NCBI GenBank assembly: GCA_963762735.1
Contig: CAVXMG010000053.1
Location: forward strand, 28,762 to 92,761
Reading direction: 5' to 3'
Length of the DNA: 64,000 nucleotides
DNA from: DASXKD01 sp963762735
GTDB taxonomy: Bacteria; Actinomycetota; Actinomycetes; Streptosporangiales; Streptosporangiaceae
The translations under genes were made by a program, and so were the position numbers. Below, piece after piece: positions 28,529 to 36,623 of the stretch (positions are counted from its first letter, which is position 1; every line of letters starts with the position of its first letter). The notes under the pieces are model-generated. The model did no database searches. It saw only the letters and a list, made by a program, of their open reading frames with translations, and had not been told where the DNA came from.

Positions 28529-28605
28529 GGGGCTATAGCTCAGCCGGTTAGAGCGCTTCCCTGATAAGGAAGAGGTCCGTGGTTCAAGTCCACGTAGCCC
28601 CACCA
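28529..28605 (+). tRNA. tRNA-Ile (GAT), with encoded CCA
   Basis: Acceptor stem GGGGCTA (28529-28535) pairs with TAGCCCC (28595-28601), discriminator A, CCA at 28603-28605. The anticodon loop CTGATAA gives GAT, and the T loop TTCAAGT is canonical. It is the integration target of the element that follows. Confidence 0.98.
28559..28605 (+). repeat. attL: left copy of 47-base direct repeat
   Basis: The tRNA-Ile segment from the anticodon arm to CCA, starting CCCTGATAAGG. It is identical to 33294-33340. Confidence 0.9.
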
Positions 28606-28609
28606 AAGT

Positions 28610-28695
28610 AAGGCCAGGTCAGAGACCCGATCTCTGGCCTTCTGCTTCTAGGGCCACCCTCTGGCCCTAGAAGTGGCCCTAGAAGCACTAGGGCC
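28610..28695. promoter_or_regulatory. Arm-type repeats and hairpins next to attL
   Basis: GGCCCTAGAAG is present at 28663-28673 and 28675-28685, and inverted as CTTCTAGGGCC at 28645-28655 and CTAGGGCC at 28688-28695. An inverted repeat AAGGCCAG/CTGGCCTT (28610-28617 with 28634-28641) may end the tRNA transcript. The repeats resemble integrase arm-binding sites. Confidence 0.55.
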
Positions 28696-28887
28696 AGAGG
28701 GCGTGGCCGGTTCGCTGCCGGTGCGTTCACGCGAGACCCCTGGGGGGCCGATCCCCGGGGGTCTCTTTGATGCTTCGCCAGCCTGGACCTTGCGGACCTG
28801 GAGTCGGCACCTGCAAAGAAGAGGCAACTCGCTCGCTGAGCCTTTCCGGTATGCTGCTCACCACTGGATATCTAACCCAGGAGCAAA

Positions 28888-29274
28888 ATGCAGCACATAG
28901 TGATTGATAAACACGGCCAGACTGGCGAACGATTCGGTTCGGCGGAGGAAGCCGAGGCTTCGCAGAAGCACATAACCGTGTGGAGTCGAGGCGAGACCGA
29001 GGACCGTAGAGCCTCTGCGCCGCCTCCGGCCAGAACCAAGGGTCAGGCAGGAGCCTGCCCGGACCGGGCGCGGGCCATCCCCTGCAAGCTGCGTGCCGGT
29101 CACGAGGTAGAAGATCGTCGTGCAATTAGCGTTCAAGCACTGAGTCCAGGTAGTTCTGCACATTCTCAGGGATACCATTGCGTACGCGCTCGGCCAGCTG
29201 CCGACCGTCGCACCATTCCACCTTGTCAACCTTTTCTGGATCGGGAAGGTAGAGGAGGAAAGGGTTCCCGATAA
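28888..29274 (+). CDS. Short hypothetical ORF, probably decayed
   Basis: ATG 28888 has a plausible ribosome site (CAGGAG). The first ~40 residues (MQHIVIDKHGQTGERFGSAEEAEASQK) look protein-like, but from about 29009 the frame runs through a repeated noncoding segment and then antisense to the Nudix-like gene. Possibly a truncated small gene; no function is recognised. Confidence 0.25.
   Translation: MQHIVIDKHGQTGERFGSAEEAEASQKHITVWSRGETEDRRASAPPPARTKGQAGACPDRARAIPCKLRAGHEVEDRRAISVQALSPGSSAHSQGYHCVRARPAADRRTIPPCQPFLDREGRGGKGSR
29009..29107. repeat. Copy 1 of ~100-base imperfect direct repeat inside the element
   Basis: Matches 32880-32978 over nearly its whole length, sharing blocks such as GAGCCTCT, CCGCCTCCGG, AGCCTGCCCGGACCGG and GCGGGCCATCCCCTGCA. 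It runs toward the 3' end of the Nudix-like gene. Confidence 0.7.
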
Positions 29275-29557
29275 CAAAGTCACATGCTACGTAGGCCGGA
29301 GTCGGACGCTCCACGACGCTAAACACGCCCAGGGTGGTGACCGTCACGCCAGTTGTCTCGAAGGTTCCGCGGACGGCCGCGGCCTCGGGACTCTCGCCCG
29401 GCTCGATCTTGCTGATCGGAAACGACCACAGCAGGCCAGCTTTGGCCCTGCGCCGCCTGATGAGCAGGACTTTGCCACCCCGGACGGCGACCGCTACAGC
29501 GGCCCCGGCGAATTCTTCCTCAAAGTCGAAAGTGGGGTCGTACGTGAACCGTCTCAC
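29126..29557 (-). CDS. Nudix-fold protein with degenerate Nudix box
   Basis: 143 residues with the Nudix fold pattern: AAVAVAVRGGKVLLIRRR, LLWSFPISKIEPGESPEAAAVRGTFETTGV, and a C-terminal VEWCDGRQLAERV. The consensus REUxEExGU reads RGTFETTGV here, so two of the metal-binding glutamates are missing. Either it is not a hydrolase or it binds a nucleotide ligand only. It is the only enzyme-like cargo of the tRNA-Ile element. Confidence 0.7.
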   Translation of the reverse strand: MRRFTYDPTFDFEEEFAGAAVAVAVRGGKVLLIRRRRAKAGLLWSFPISKIEPGESPEAAAVRGTFETTGVTVTTLGVFSVVERPTPAYVACDFVIGNPFLLYLPDPEKVDKVEWCDGRQLAERVRNGIPENVQNYLDSVLER

Positions 29558-30167
29558 GCACCAGATCGGCGTTGCGCTGAAAAAGTTTGCGGCGGGGTGC
29601 GTGTCAAGTTGGATCCCGTGCCGCCTTGGCCGGAAGGATGACGCTGGCTACACAGACCTGGAGCCGGGGCGCACGAGGTTGATCAGGCCATCTGCGCCCC
29701 GGCCCCAGCACCAGTCAGCCACAGCTTCCTTGCCACTTGACCAGGGTAGACCTGGCGCCTCCCTCCAATGGCCGAACCTCCTGCAGTGCTGTACCTAGAC
29801 GAACTAGCGCCATGGACAGCTCATCTGCTAGCACCAGCACCGCCATACCGCTGTTGTGATCCGACAACAGATGCGCGACAGTTGTCCGCCAGCTGATGCG
29901 CGACCGCGATGGCGTGCGGTAACTCCGGTCTTGATCGGCTTGAGGCCCGCCCGGCTGGACGCATATTGGTGCGCCGCAAGCTGGGGAGGCCGCCCGGGGT
30001 GATATTCGGTTGCGTGCCGTGTACACGGTCTTGACGTCCTGGACGTCGAACCTATGGCGGGGTTTTATGCGCTCCTTTGCCCTGCCCTGTCCATCACCCG
30101 GGAGCAGCCCCGGGGTGGGCGGCCGGTCCAGCGCGGCCGGTCGCCTGCGATCGAAAGGGAGGACGGG
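29558..30167. other. Intergenic region inside the element, nothing recognised
   Basis: About 610 bases between the divergent Nudix-like and Kelch-type genes, less GC-rich than the surroundings. I see no RNA gene, recombinase fragment or convincing coding sequence. Promoters for both genes must lie here. GGGAGGA (30158-30164) is the ribosome site of the next gene. Confidence 0.4.
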
Positions 30168-31169
30168 ATGACAGCGAACCGGATCGTGATCACCGGGTCG
30201 GCGGCCCTGGCCGCCTGTGGCGTGCTGGCGATGGCCCCGCCTGCCGTCCAGGCCAGTCCTGCTCCGGTCCCGGCCTGGACGCAGCAGGCCCCGGCGGCCA
30301 GCCCGTCCGCCCGGCAGAATGCAGCGATGGCCTATGACGCGGCCACTGGCACCGTGGTGCTGTTCGGCGGCTTCCACAACAGGTTGGGCGACCTCCTGCA
30401 GCTGGGGGACACCTGGACCTGGGACGGCACCACCTGGACCAAGCAGGCCCCAGCGGTCCACCCGTCCGCCCGGGCAGGCGCGGCGATGGCCTATGACCCG
30501 GCCACCGGCACCGTGGTGCTGTTCGGCGGTCTTGGCCGAAATGGCTGGCTCGGTGACACCTGGACCTGGAACGGCACCACCTGGACCAAGCAGGCCCCAG
30601 CGACCAGCCCGCCCCCGCGGGGCTACGCATCGATGGCTTACGACGCCGCCACCGGCACCGTGGTAATGTTCGGCGGCTTCAACAACAGGCGCGGCGGCGG
30701 TGCCAGCTTGTTCGACGGCACCTGGACCTGGGACGGCACCACCTGGACCAGGCAGGCACCGGCGACCAGCCCGCGCGCCCGGTTCGACGCGACGATGGCC
30801 TATGACCCGGCCACTGGTACCGCGGTGCTGTTCGGCGGCGAAGGTAACGGCAAGCTCGGTGACACCTGGACCTGGGATGGCACCACCTGGACCCAGCAGG
30901 CACCGGCGACCAGCCCGCCCGCCCGCGAAGATGCGTCGATGGCCTACGACGCGGCCACCGGCAACGTCGTGCTGTTCGGCGGCGCCGGTGGCAGCACCTT
31001 GCAAGCGCTCGCTGACACCTGGACCTGGGACGGCACCACCTGGACCAAGCAGCACCCGGCGACCAGCCCGCCCGCCCGGCAGAATGCAGCGATGGCCTAT
31101 GACGCGGCCACTGGCACCGTGGTGCTGTTCGGCGGTGCCGGGCTCGATGACACCTGGACGTGGAGATGA
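30168..31169 (+). CDS. Secreted Kelch-type beta-propeller protein
   Basis: ATG 30168 follows GGGAGGACGGG and starts a signal peptide (VITGSAALAACGVLAMAPPAVQA). The mature protein is six repeats of about 50-56 residues, each with MAYDxATGTVVLFGG and DTWTWDGTTWTxQAPATSP, the pattern of Kelch/galactose-oxidase propeller blades. 333 residues. No catalytic Cys-Tyr pair typical of galactose oxidase is visible, so a binding role is more likely. It is cargo of the tRNA-Ile element. Confidence 0.82.
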   Translation: MTANRIVITGSAALAACGVLAMAPPAVQASPAPVPAWTQQAPAASPSARQNAAMAYDAATGTVVLFGGFHNRLGDLLQLGDTWTWDGTTWTKQAPAVHPSARAGAAMAYDPATGTVVLFGGLGRNGWLGDTWTWNGTTWTKQAPATSPPPRGYASMAYDAATGTVVMFGGFNNRRGGGASLFDGTWTWDGTTWTRQAPATSPRARFDATMAYDPATGTAVLFGGEGNGKLGDTWTWDGTTWTQQAPATSPPAREDASMAYDAATGNVVLFGGAGGSTLQALADTWTWDGTTWTKQHPATSPPARQNAAMAYDAATGTVVLFGGAGLDDTWTWR

Positions 31170-31750
31170 CCTGCAGCTAGCCCTTCGCAGCGCTCACGCA
31201 CCGGCATTCCCTATAAGCGCCCGCTCATCCGCGTAGCGCGCTCGATGTGCCGCAGATCAGCTGGCGGGCATGTGTCGCGGATCTACCGACGGAGGACACC
31301 GCACCGGACTCCGCGTTGCCGAATTGAGCCGTTCTTGGCGGCGCCTGCGGCGCCGCTGGCCCGGCGTCAGCGCCGGGCTCAGCCTTGGCGAGGCCCGCCC
31401 GGCGCACGCCGGGCCGCAGCAGCCGAGCGGGTCGATCAAGGTGGCCCGGACGGCGGGCAGGCCGAGCTGCGCACGTGACCGTCGCCCTCGCTCCCGATTG
31501 TCCGGCTCGCCGCCACCGCGTCCAGGGCGCTGCGGGCCGACGGATGCGATCGGCTTCGCCGGTGACCTGGATTCGGCGCCGGTGAGGGCGACGGGGGGAC
31601 GCAGGTCGTGGTCAGGGATGGCGGGGCGGGCTCTCGCTGGTAAGGGCGGCCCTGTCTGGACTGGCCAGCGTCGCGCGATTTAAGCTGGCGGGGGACTACC
31701 GCAGCAGGCGGGGTGGATGGCCGGGCCTGGCGGCGTGAAGCGGGTGGTTC
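31170..31750. other. Intergenic region inside the element, nothing recognised
   Basis: About 580 GC-rich bases between two secreted repeat-protein genes. Open frames exist on both strands but none has conserved sequence or a ribosome site. I see no RNA or repeat. Confidence 0.4.
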
Positions 31751-32695
31751 ATGGACAGGCGCATACGGATGATCGTCGCGGTCGCCGCGGTGGGGGCGGT
31801 GTTACTGGCCAGCGGCGGCGCAGCGGCCAGCGCTGGTGTGGCGGCGGCTCCGAGGACTCACGTGTGGGGGACCGCGCAGGAGGTGCCCGGCACCGCCGCG
31901 CTCAACCGGGGGTTCGCAGTCGTCGGCTCGGTGTCGTGCGCCGCAGCGGGCAACTGCAGCGCCGGCGGGGGCTACATCGACAGCTCCGGCCACGTCCAGG
32001 CGTTCGTGGTCAGCCAGGCTGGCGGCACCTGGCACCCCGCCCTCGAGGTGCCCGGCACCGCCGCCCTCAACCGGGGCGGGTCCGCAGTCGTCGGCTCGGT
32101 GTCGTGCGCTGCGGCGGGCAACTGCGACGCGGGCGGGGGCTACATCGACAGGTCCGGCCACGTCCAGGCGTTCGTGGTCAGCCAGGCTGGCGGCACCTGG
32201 CACCCCGCCCTCGAGGTGCCCGGCACCGCCGCCCTCAACCGGGGCGGGGCCGCTGACGTCGGCTCGGTGTCGTGCGCCGCGGCGGGCAACTGCGGCGCGG
32301 GCGGGGCCTACACCGACAGCTCCGGCCACACCCAGGTGTTCGTGGTCAGCCAGGTGAACGGCACCTGGCACACCGCCATCGAGGTGCCCGGCACCGCCGC
32401 CCTCAACCGGGGCGGGGCCGCTGACGTCGGCTCGGTGTCGTGCGCCGCGGCGGGCAACTGCGGCGCGGGCGGAGGCTACACGGACAGCTCCGGCCGCTTT
32501 CAGGCGTTCGTGGTCAGCCAGACCGGCGGCACCTGGCATAAGGCCATCGAGGTGCCCGGCACCGCCGCCCTCAACCAGGGCGGGTTCGCTGAAATCCGCT
32601 CGGTGTCGTGCGCCGCGGCGGGCGAGTGCGGCGCGGGCGGGTCCTATGCAGTCGGCCCCGGCAGCCAGCAGGCGTTCGTGGTCAGCCAGACGTAG
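31751..32695 (+). CDS. Secreted five-repeat protein (EVPGTAALN / SVSCAAAGNC repeats)
   Basis: Signal peptide (MIVAVAAVGAVLLASGGAAASA), then five near-identical repeats of about 53-54 residues (about 160 bases). Each contains EVPGTAALNRGG, VGSVSCAAAGNCxAGGGY, DSSGHxQAFVVSQ and GGTWH. Each repeat has two cysteines that could pair. The high DNA identity between repeats shows recent tandem duplication. It is similar in style to the longer 40821-42986 protein. A role on the cell surface is likely but not known. Confidence 0.8.
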   Translation: MDRRIRMIVAVAAVGAVLLASGGAAASAGVAAAPRTHVWGTAQEVPGTAALNRGFAVVGSVSCAAAGNCSAGGGYIDSSGHVQAFVVSQAGGTWHPALEVPGTAALNRGGSAVVGSVSCAAAGNCDAGGGYIDRSGHVQAFVVSQAGGTWHPALEVPGTAALNRGGAADVGSVSCAAAGNCGAGGAYTDSSGHTQVFVVSQVNGTWHTAIEVPGTAALNRGGAADVGSVSCAAAGNCGAGGGYTDSSGRFQAFVVSQTGGTWHKAIEVPGTAALNQGGFAEIRSVSCAAAGECGAGGSYAVGPGSQQAFVVSQT

Positions 32696-32879
32696 TCCCC
32701 GGACACGCCCGGGTGGGAACTGGTTCCCGCCTCGCCGGACGGCTTTGATCCTGCTCCTAAAGCCGCTGGCTGGGCTTGGGTCCGGGGATGGCCCGCTGAG
32801 TGTGCGGCGGCACCCCTCCACCGTCAAGGGCGCTTCGCGTTTCCTACCGGAAATGGCCTCTGGCCACCCTTGAGCGGCG

Positions 32880-32978
32880 GAGCCTCTATGCCGCCTCCGG
32901 GCAGTGATCAAGGGCCAGGCGGGGAGCCTGCCCGGACCGGACGCGGGCCATCCCCTGCATGGTGCGGGTGGTCACGAA
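32880..32978. repeat. Copy 2 of ~100-base imperfect direct repeat inside the element
   Basis: Partner of 29009-29107. It is followed at about 32980-33002 by two tandem GTGCCCCCGA words. The 32696-33293 stretch otherwise holds no gene. Confidence 0.7.
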
Positions 32979-33158
32979 CGTGCCCCCGAGGTGCCCCCGA
33001 ACTACCGTCAACAGCCAATGATAGCCACCAATGGCAAACCGTAAATCTCAAGCTAGCGCGGGCATTGAACCCTGCGAGCAACGCATTTCTACACGCTCGT
33101 AATGCGTAGGTCGTCGTGCCGTTCGCTCGCCACCGGCCAGCAACCGATGCCGCAGCGT

Positions 33159-33192
33159 GGCCCTACAAGCGGCCCTACATTAGCCCTAGAGC
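33159..33192. promoter_or_regulatory. Arm-type repeats next to attR
   Basis: Three directly repeated motifs: GGCCCTACAAG 33159-33169, GGCCCTACATT 33171-33181 and AGCCCTAGAGC 33182-33192. They mirror the GGCCCTAGAAG copies near attL. Confidence 0.5.
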
Positions 33193-33293
33193 ACCCGGGG
33201 CACTGCGGGTAAGGCGGGGTGAATCGTTAGGGTTCACACAGAATCGCCGCAGGTCACAAATCCTATGCCACTACAGAAGGGGCTGCATCGGCA

Positions 33294-33340
33294 CCCTGAT
33301 AAGGAAGAGGTCCGTGGTTCAAGTCCACGTAGCCCCACCA
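33294..33340 (+). repeat. attR: orphan 3' half of tRNA-Ile
   Basis: Forty-seven bases identical to 28559-28605, ending in AGCCCCACCA, with no 5' tRNA half upstream. It marks the right end of the integrated element. Confidence 0.92.
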
Positions 33341-33424
33341 GCCAAAACGTGAATCTAAAATCAAGATCCACGACGCGCCCCGCGCCACCACCGACCGACG
33401 ATCAGACGGCATGAATGATCAGGG

Positions 33425-33826
33425 TTAGGGCCGCATCACCCCCTTGTCGGTCCACGTGACCCCTTCGTGGCGGCACAGGCAGAAGGGATGCCCGACCGGG
33501 TCGGTGTAGACCTGCCACCCGTAGCCCTCGGGTCCGATGAAGTCCTTCTGCAGTGTCGCGCCGAGCTTGACGACGCGGCGCTGTTCCCGCTCGATTTCGT
33601 CCACTTCGAAGTCGAGGTGGTACTGCTTGGGGTGTTCGTTGTCGGGCCAGCACGGAGGGCGGTAGTCCTCCACCCGCTGGAAGGCCAGATCGACCTCGCC
33701 GAAGGTGATGCCGGCAAAGTTGTCGGAACTGCCCTCCATGATGGCGCGGCCTGTCACCTGGGAGTAGAAGGCCGCCAGCTTCATCGGGTCCGGGCAGTCG
33801 ATGATGAAACCCAAGAGTTGTAGCAC
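33425..33826 (-). CDS. VOC-superfamily (glyoxalase/bleomycin-resistance-like) protein
   Basis: 133 residues from GTG 33826, with the VOC pattern LGFIIDCPDPMKLAAFYSQVTG at the start, QYHLDFEVDEIEREQRRVVKLGA in the middle and GWQVYTDPVGHPFCLC at the end. The metal-site His/Glu positions are partly present (YHLDF). The ORF is open to 33958, but the N-terminal extra residues are not domain-like. It lies just outside attR. The substrate is unknown. Confidence 0.75.
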   Translation of the reverse strand: MLQLLGFIIDCPDPMKLAAFYSQVTGRAIMEGSSDNFAGITFGEVDLAFQRVEDYRPPCWPDNEHPKQYHLDFEVDEIEREQRRVVKLGATLQKDFIGPEGYGWQVYTDPVGHPFCLCRHEGVTWTDKGVMRP

Positions 33827-34021
33827 CAGGCGATCTTGCCATAGAGCAGGGCACGTGCCCTGTCCCGACGACCACCCGCCATGGACCCATGGAACCCCGG
33901 ACCCCGGCCCGACAGGCGGGCCGCTGTCACGACCCCCCGAGGGGGCGGGGCAGCGCATACTGAGTGCAGACCCGGGTAGCAGTATGGTGATGCCTAATAT
34001 GCGCTGAAGGGGCGTATTAGT

Positions 34022-34339
34022 ATGTTTTCACCGTTTCTGTCCGGGAAGCAAAATCGCTCGGATGCAGAGGTTGCTGAGTGGGAGAGGCAGCAGGCGAAGC
34101 TCGGCCAGGACTACGGATCGCCATGGCTGAGTGGGCTGGTTACTTTCAGCGGCTTCGTGGCGGCATTCGTCGGGTCGGTTGCCGTGCTGTTTGTTATTGC
34201 TAACCTGCACCACGGCAGGGTGTGGTTGCCGTACGCAGTCATACTGGCCGCATTGGTGGGAGTCCACTTGTGTCTGCGCGCTGTGCGTTATCGAAGGCGG
34301 CGGCATGCCAGGCAACCGGCCGTTGGCGATCATGGATAA
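34022..34339 (+). CDS. Small membrane protein, unknown
   Basis: 105 residues, ATG 34022. A charged N-terminus (SDAEVAEWERQQAKLGQDYG) is followed by two transmembrane segments (WLSGLVTFSGFVAAFVGSVAVLFVIANL and LPYAVILAALVGVHLCL) and a basic tail. No family is recognised. Confidence 0.5.
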   Translation: MFSPFLSGKQNRSDAEVAEWERQQAKLGQDYGSPWLSGLVTFSGFVAAFVGSVAVLFVIANLHHGRVWLPYAVILAALVGVHLCLRAVRYRRRRHARQPAVGDHG

Positions 34340-34435
34340 GTGACGCGTGATCGCACTCCGAATAGACGCACTGAGCAGTAATTACGGGCTACTGATGTCA
34401 AGCGACGATTGACAGTCAACGGCCTTCCGGTCTGG

Positions 34436-34993
34436 CTACCGCAACTCGCCGGCAAGCAGGCTATAGATCAGGCTGTCGCGGCGGGCTCCCTTGAAAGGCA
34501 CATGGGAACGAAGAAGGCCCTCGCGGGAAAATCCGCAACGCTCGGCGACATGCTGCGACGCCTCATTGTCGGGACCGCAAGTCAGCTCCAGCCGGGCCAG
34601 TCCCAGCTCGGCGAATGCCCACCCGGCGAGCAGGCGGACCGCATGTGTCGCGGCACCCCGGCCGCGGGCCTCGGGGGCGAGCCAGTAACCAACCCCCGCG
34701 CGGCCATGATCCAGGCGAACCTCATACAGCGAGAGGCAGCCGAGCACCACGTCCTGGTCGTACGGTTCGACCAGCGCGAAGTTCAGCTCATCGCCACGCA
34801 AGCGGGCCTCTTCCTGCTCGGCGAAGTAGTCGCGCGCATCAGTCTCGGTATACGGAGTGGTACGCCATGAGAACCGCTGCATCACCGGATCACTGAACGT
34901 CAGCACCATGCCCGGCACGTCGGCCTCGCGCCAAGGACGCAGCAGCACCACATCATCAGCCAGGGGCGGTACCGGGAACCAAAGCTCGGCCAT
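34436..34993 (-). CDS. RimJ/RimL-type GNAT N-acetyltransferase
   Basis: 185 residues. The N-terminal VVLLRPWREADVPGMV, the acetyl-CoA loop GYWLAPEARGRGAATHAVRLLAGWAFAELGLARLEL and the C-terminal AERCGFSREGLLRSHVPFKGARRDSLIYSLL are typical of ribosomal-protein or small-molecule acetyltransferases. It lies 16 bases downstream of the phosphotransferase gene, in the same direction, so they are likely cotranscribed. Confidence 0.85.
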   Translation of the reverse strand: MAELWFPVPPLADDVVLLRPWREADVPGMVLTFSDPVMQRFSWRTTPYTETDARDYFAEQEEARLRGDELNFALVEPYDQDVVLGCLSLYEVRLDHGRAGVGYWLAPEARGRGAATHAVRLLAGWAFAELGLARLELTCGPDNEASQHVAERCGFSREGLLRSHVPFKGARRDSLIYSLLAGELR

Positions 34994-35009
34994 GTCGAGA
35001 TGATCTCCT

Positions 35010-35813
35010 TCAACAGCAGGCGATGCGAGCGGTGATCGCCGGGGCGGCCGCGCGCAGCCACGCCTCGGCGCGCGGCAGCTCGTCCTTGGCGCCGTCCTCC
35101 CATAGCTTGCGGAACACCGGGTCCAGCTCGGCCGAGGCGCGGGAATCCTCGTGATAGCGGCGCGCCATGTCGACGGCGAACGGCGCCAGCGCCGTGCGAT
35201 GCCGCGCCGTCATGCCGTAAGCGTCCGCGAACACCGCGACCCGGTGCGGGATGTCGGCGTCCGCGAACGCAGGCGCCCGGTCCCGCGGATCGCGCAGCGG
35301 CGCCCAATACCACAACGCATTGGCGATGTCGTAGAGCCGGGTGGTCGGGTGGGCCAGGTCGAAGTCGATCAGCGCGACGGGCAGCCCATCGCGGAAGACC
35401 ACGTTGCCCGGGTAATAGTCGCAGTGGGTGACCAGCTCGGTCCGTCTAGTGATCGGGCGTCCCACGTTGGCCGGCGTCCCGCCCCACACCGCGCCGGGCG
35501 GCGGCGCCCACCCGGCCGACGCCTCGTGCAGCGTACGGATCAGCCGGGCCAGGGCGACGAGCACGTCGTCGCCCGCTGTCTCCGGCGGCAGCGGGTAGCG
35601 CGGCACGTCACCGGGGACGAACGACAGCATCTCGCGCCCCTGCTCGTCGACGCCGAACGGAAGCGGCGCGCCGGTGAACCCGGCGTCGCGCAGGTGGGCC
35701 AGGTACGCCTGCACGGTTAGGCTGAACGGCCGCAGCGGCCGCCGCACCGTGTCCCCGATCCGCACGATCCCCTGGGTGACGCCATCCCCGGTCAGCAACT
35801 CGCCTTCGTTCAC
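35010..35813 (-). CDS. Aminoglycoside phosphotransferase-family (APH) kinase
   Basis: 267 residues with the kinase-like fold. The catalytic loop is THCDYYPGNVVF (HxDxxxxN) and the metal-binding motif is ALIDFDLAHP (DxD position). It may phosphorylate a small molecule; antibiotic inactivation cannot be claimed because the family also includes metabolic kinases. It begins the two-gene run with the GNAT gene. Confidence 0.82.
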   Translation of the reverse strand: MNEGELLTGDGVTQGIVRIGDTVRRPLRPFSLTVQAYLAHLRDAGFTGAPLPFGVDEQGREMLSFVPGDVPRYPLPPETAGDDVLVALARLIRTLHEASAGWAPPPGAVWGGTPANVGRPITRRTELVTHCDYYPGNVVFRDGLPVALIDFDLAHPTTRLYDIANALWYWAPLRDPRDRAPAFADADIPHRVAVFADAYGMTARHRTALAPFAVDMARRYHEDSRASAELDPVFRKLWEDGAKDELPRAEAWLRAAAPAITARIACC

Positions 35814-36048
35814 ACCGCAGCAGCCTAGCCGCCGCCCCGCACCGGCTCACGACGTCGGCGGGCGTGCAGATGCTGCTGCGAGCACCGCGGACCGAGCTGG
35901 CCGCCACGCCCGGGCACCGGGCAACCAGCCAGTTCTACGGCCGTGCCAGGTTCCACACACAACTCGCACACGATCCGCACACAGCCCTAGGGTCTGCCGC
36001 CGATAATGTGCCGGGGGAAGCGTCGATGAGATCGGTGAGGGCCACCAG

Positions 36049-36609
36049 GTGAACGACATCAGCGGCCTCCGGGAATGGCGCCGGCGGCCCAGGTCGCTGC
36101 GGGCGGCCATGCTGGCGGCTGCGGTCGCGATGGTCACCTTGCTCGCCGCGGCATGCGGTGGCGGCAGCTCGTCCAGTTCGACGGCAGGCCCGCCGACACT
36201 GAGCGCCCTCACCGATCAGGCGCTTGCCTATTCGAAATGCATGCGCGCGCACGGTATCCCCACCTTCCCCGACCCCAACGTGCAGGACAACGCGCACGCC
36301 AAGGGCGTGGGGTTCTCACTCAGCAACATTGACACCCACTCAGCTCAGTTCACCTCGGCCGCCAAGCTATGCCAGAAGCAGACGGGCTTCGGCCACATCA
36401 GCGCGGCGCAGCTCCAGGCGGCCATGAACAACATGCTGAAGGTCGCCGAGTGCATGCGCTCGCATGGCATAGCGAACTTCCCTGACCCCTTCGAGAACAG
36501 CCATCAAATAGGCTTCAATCTCAACGGCACCGGCATCGACATGAACTCGGTGCGGTTCAAGGCCGCTCAAACGGCCTGCCGGCCGCTCATGCCAGATGGC
36601 GGCCCCTGA
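36049..36609 (+). CDS. Lipoprotein with two CMRxHGIxxFPDP motifs
   Basis: GTG 36049. The lipobox TLLAAAC is followed by a Gly/Ser linker. The mature domain has an internal duplication: CMRAHGIPTFPDP and CMRSHGIANFPDP, each with a later cysteine (KLCQKQ, TACRPL). The paired Cys/His positions suggest disulfides or a metal/heme site, but no function is established. This type is common in soil actinomycetes. Confidence 0.75.
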   Translation: MNDISGLREWRRRPRSLRAAMLAAAVAMVTLLAAACGGGSSSSSTAGPPTLSALTDQALAYSKCMRAHGIPTFPDPNVQDNAHAKGVGFSLSNIDTHSAQFTSAAKLCQKQTGFGHISAAQLQAAMNNMLKVAECMRSHGIANFPDPFENSHQIGFNLNGTGIDMNSVRFKAAQTACRPLMPDGGP

Positions 36610-36623
36610 TCAGGGATCGATCG

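Larger units (their letters stand above)
28559..33340. mobile_element. 4.7-kb tRNA-Ile integrated element lacking an integrase
   Basis: Bounded by a 47-base direct repeat: 28559-28605 inside tRNA-Ile and 33294-33340 as an orphan 3' tRNA half. Both ends carry repeated GGCCCTA-type motifs like integrase arm sites. Cargo is a degenerate Nudix-like protein, a secreted Kelch-type protein, a secreted five-repeat protein and a decayed ORF. No tyrosine or serine recombinase, excisionase, replication or transfer gene is visible. It is therefore a remnant or a satellite mobilised by an integrase supplied elsewhere. Confidence 0.82.

Noticed and set aside
28858..29283. Minus-strand frame overlapping the Nudix-like gene end
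   Set aside because: Out of frame with the Nudix domain, crosses a repeated noncoding segment and has no recognisable domain.
29715..31055. Long minus-strand frame opposite the Kelch-type gene
   Set aside because: It mirrors the tandem repeats of the plus-strand gene, has no ribosome site and no domain; it is a shadow of repeat DNA.
31751..32695. CRISPR-like repeat array
   Set aside because: Repeats are about 160 bases, in phase with codons and part of a secreted protein; there are no short repeats with unique spacers and no cas genes anywhere in the window.
33294..33340. A second tRNA-Ile gene
   Set aside because: Only the 3' half is present; there is no acceptor 5' strand or D arm upstream. 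It is the attR duplication.
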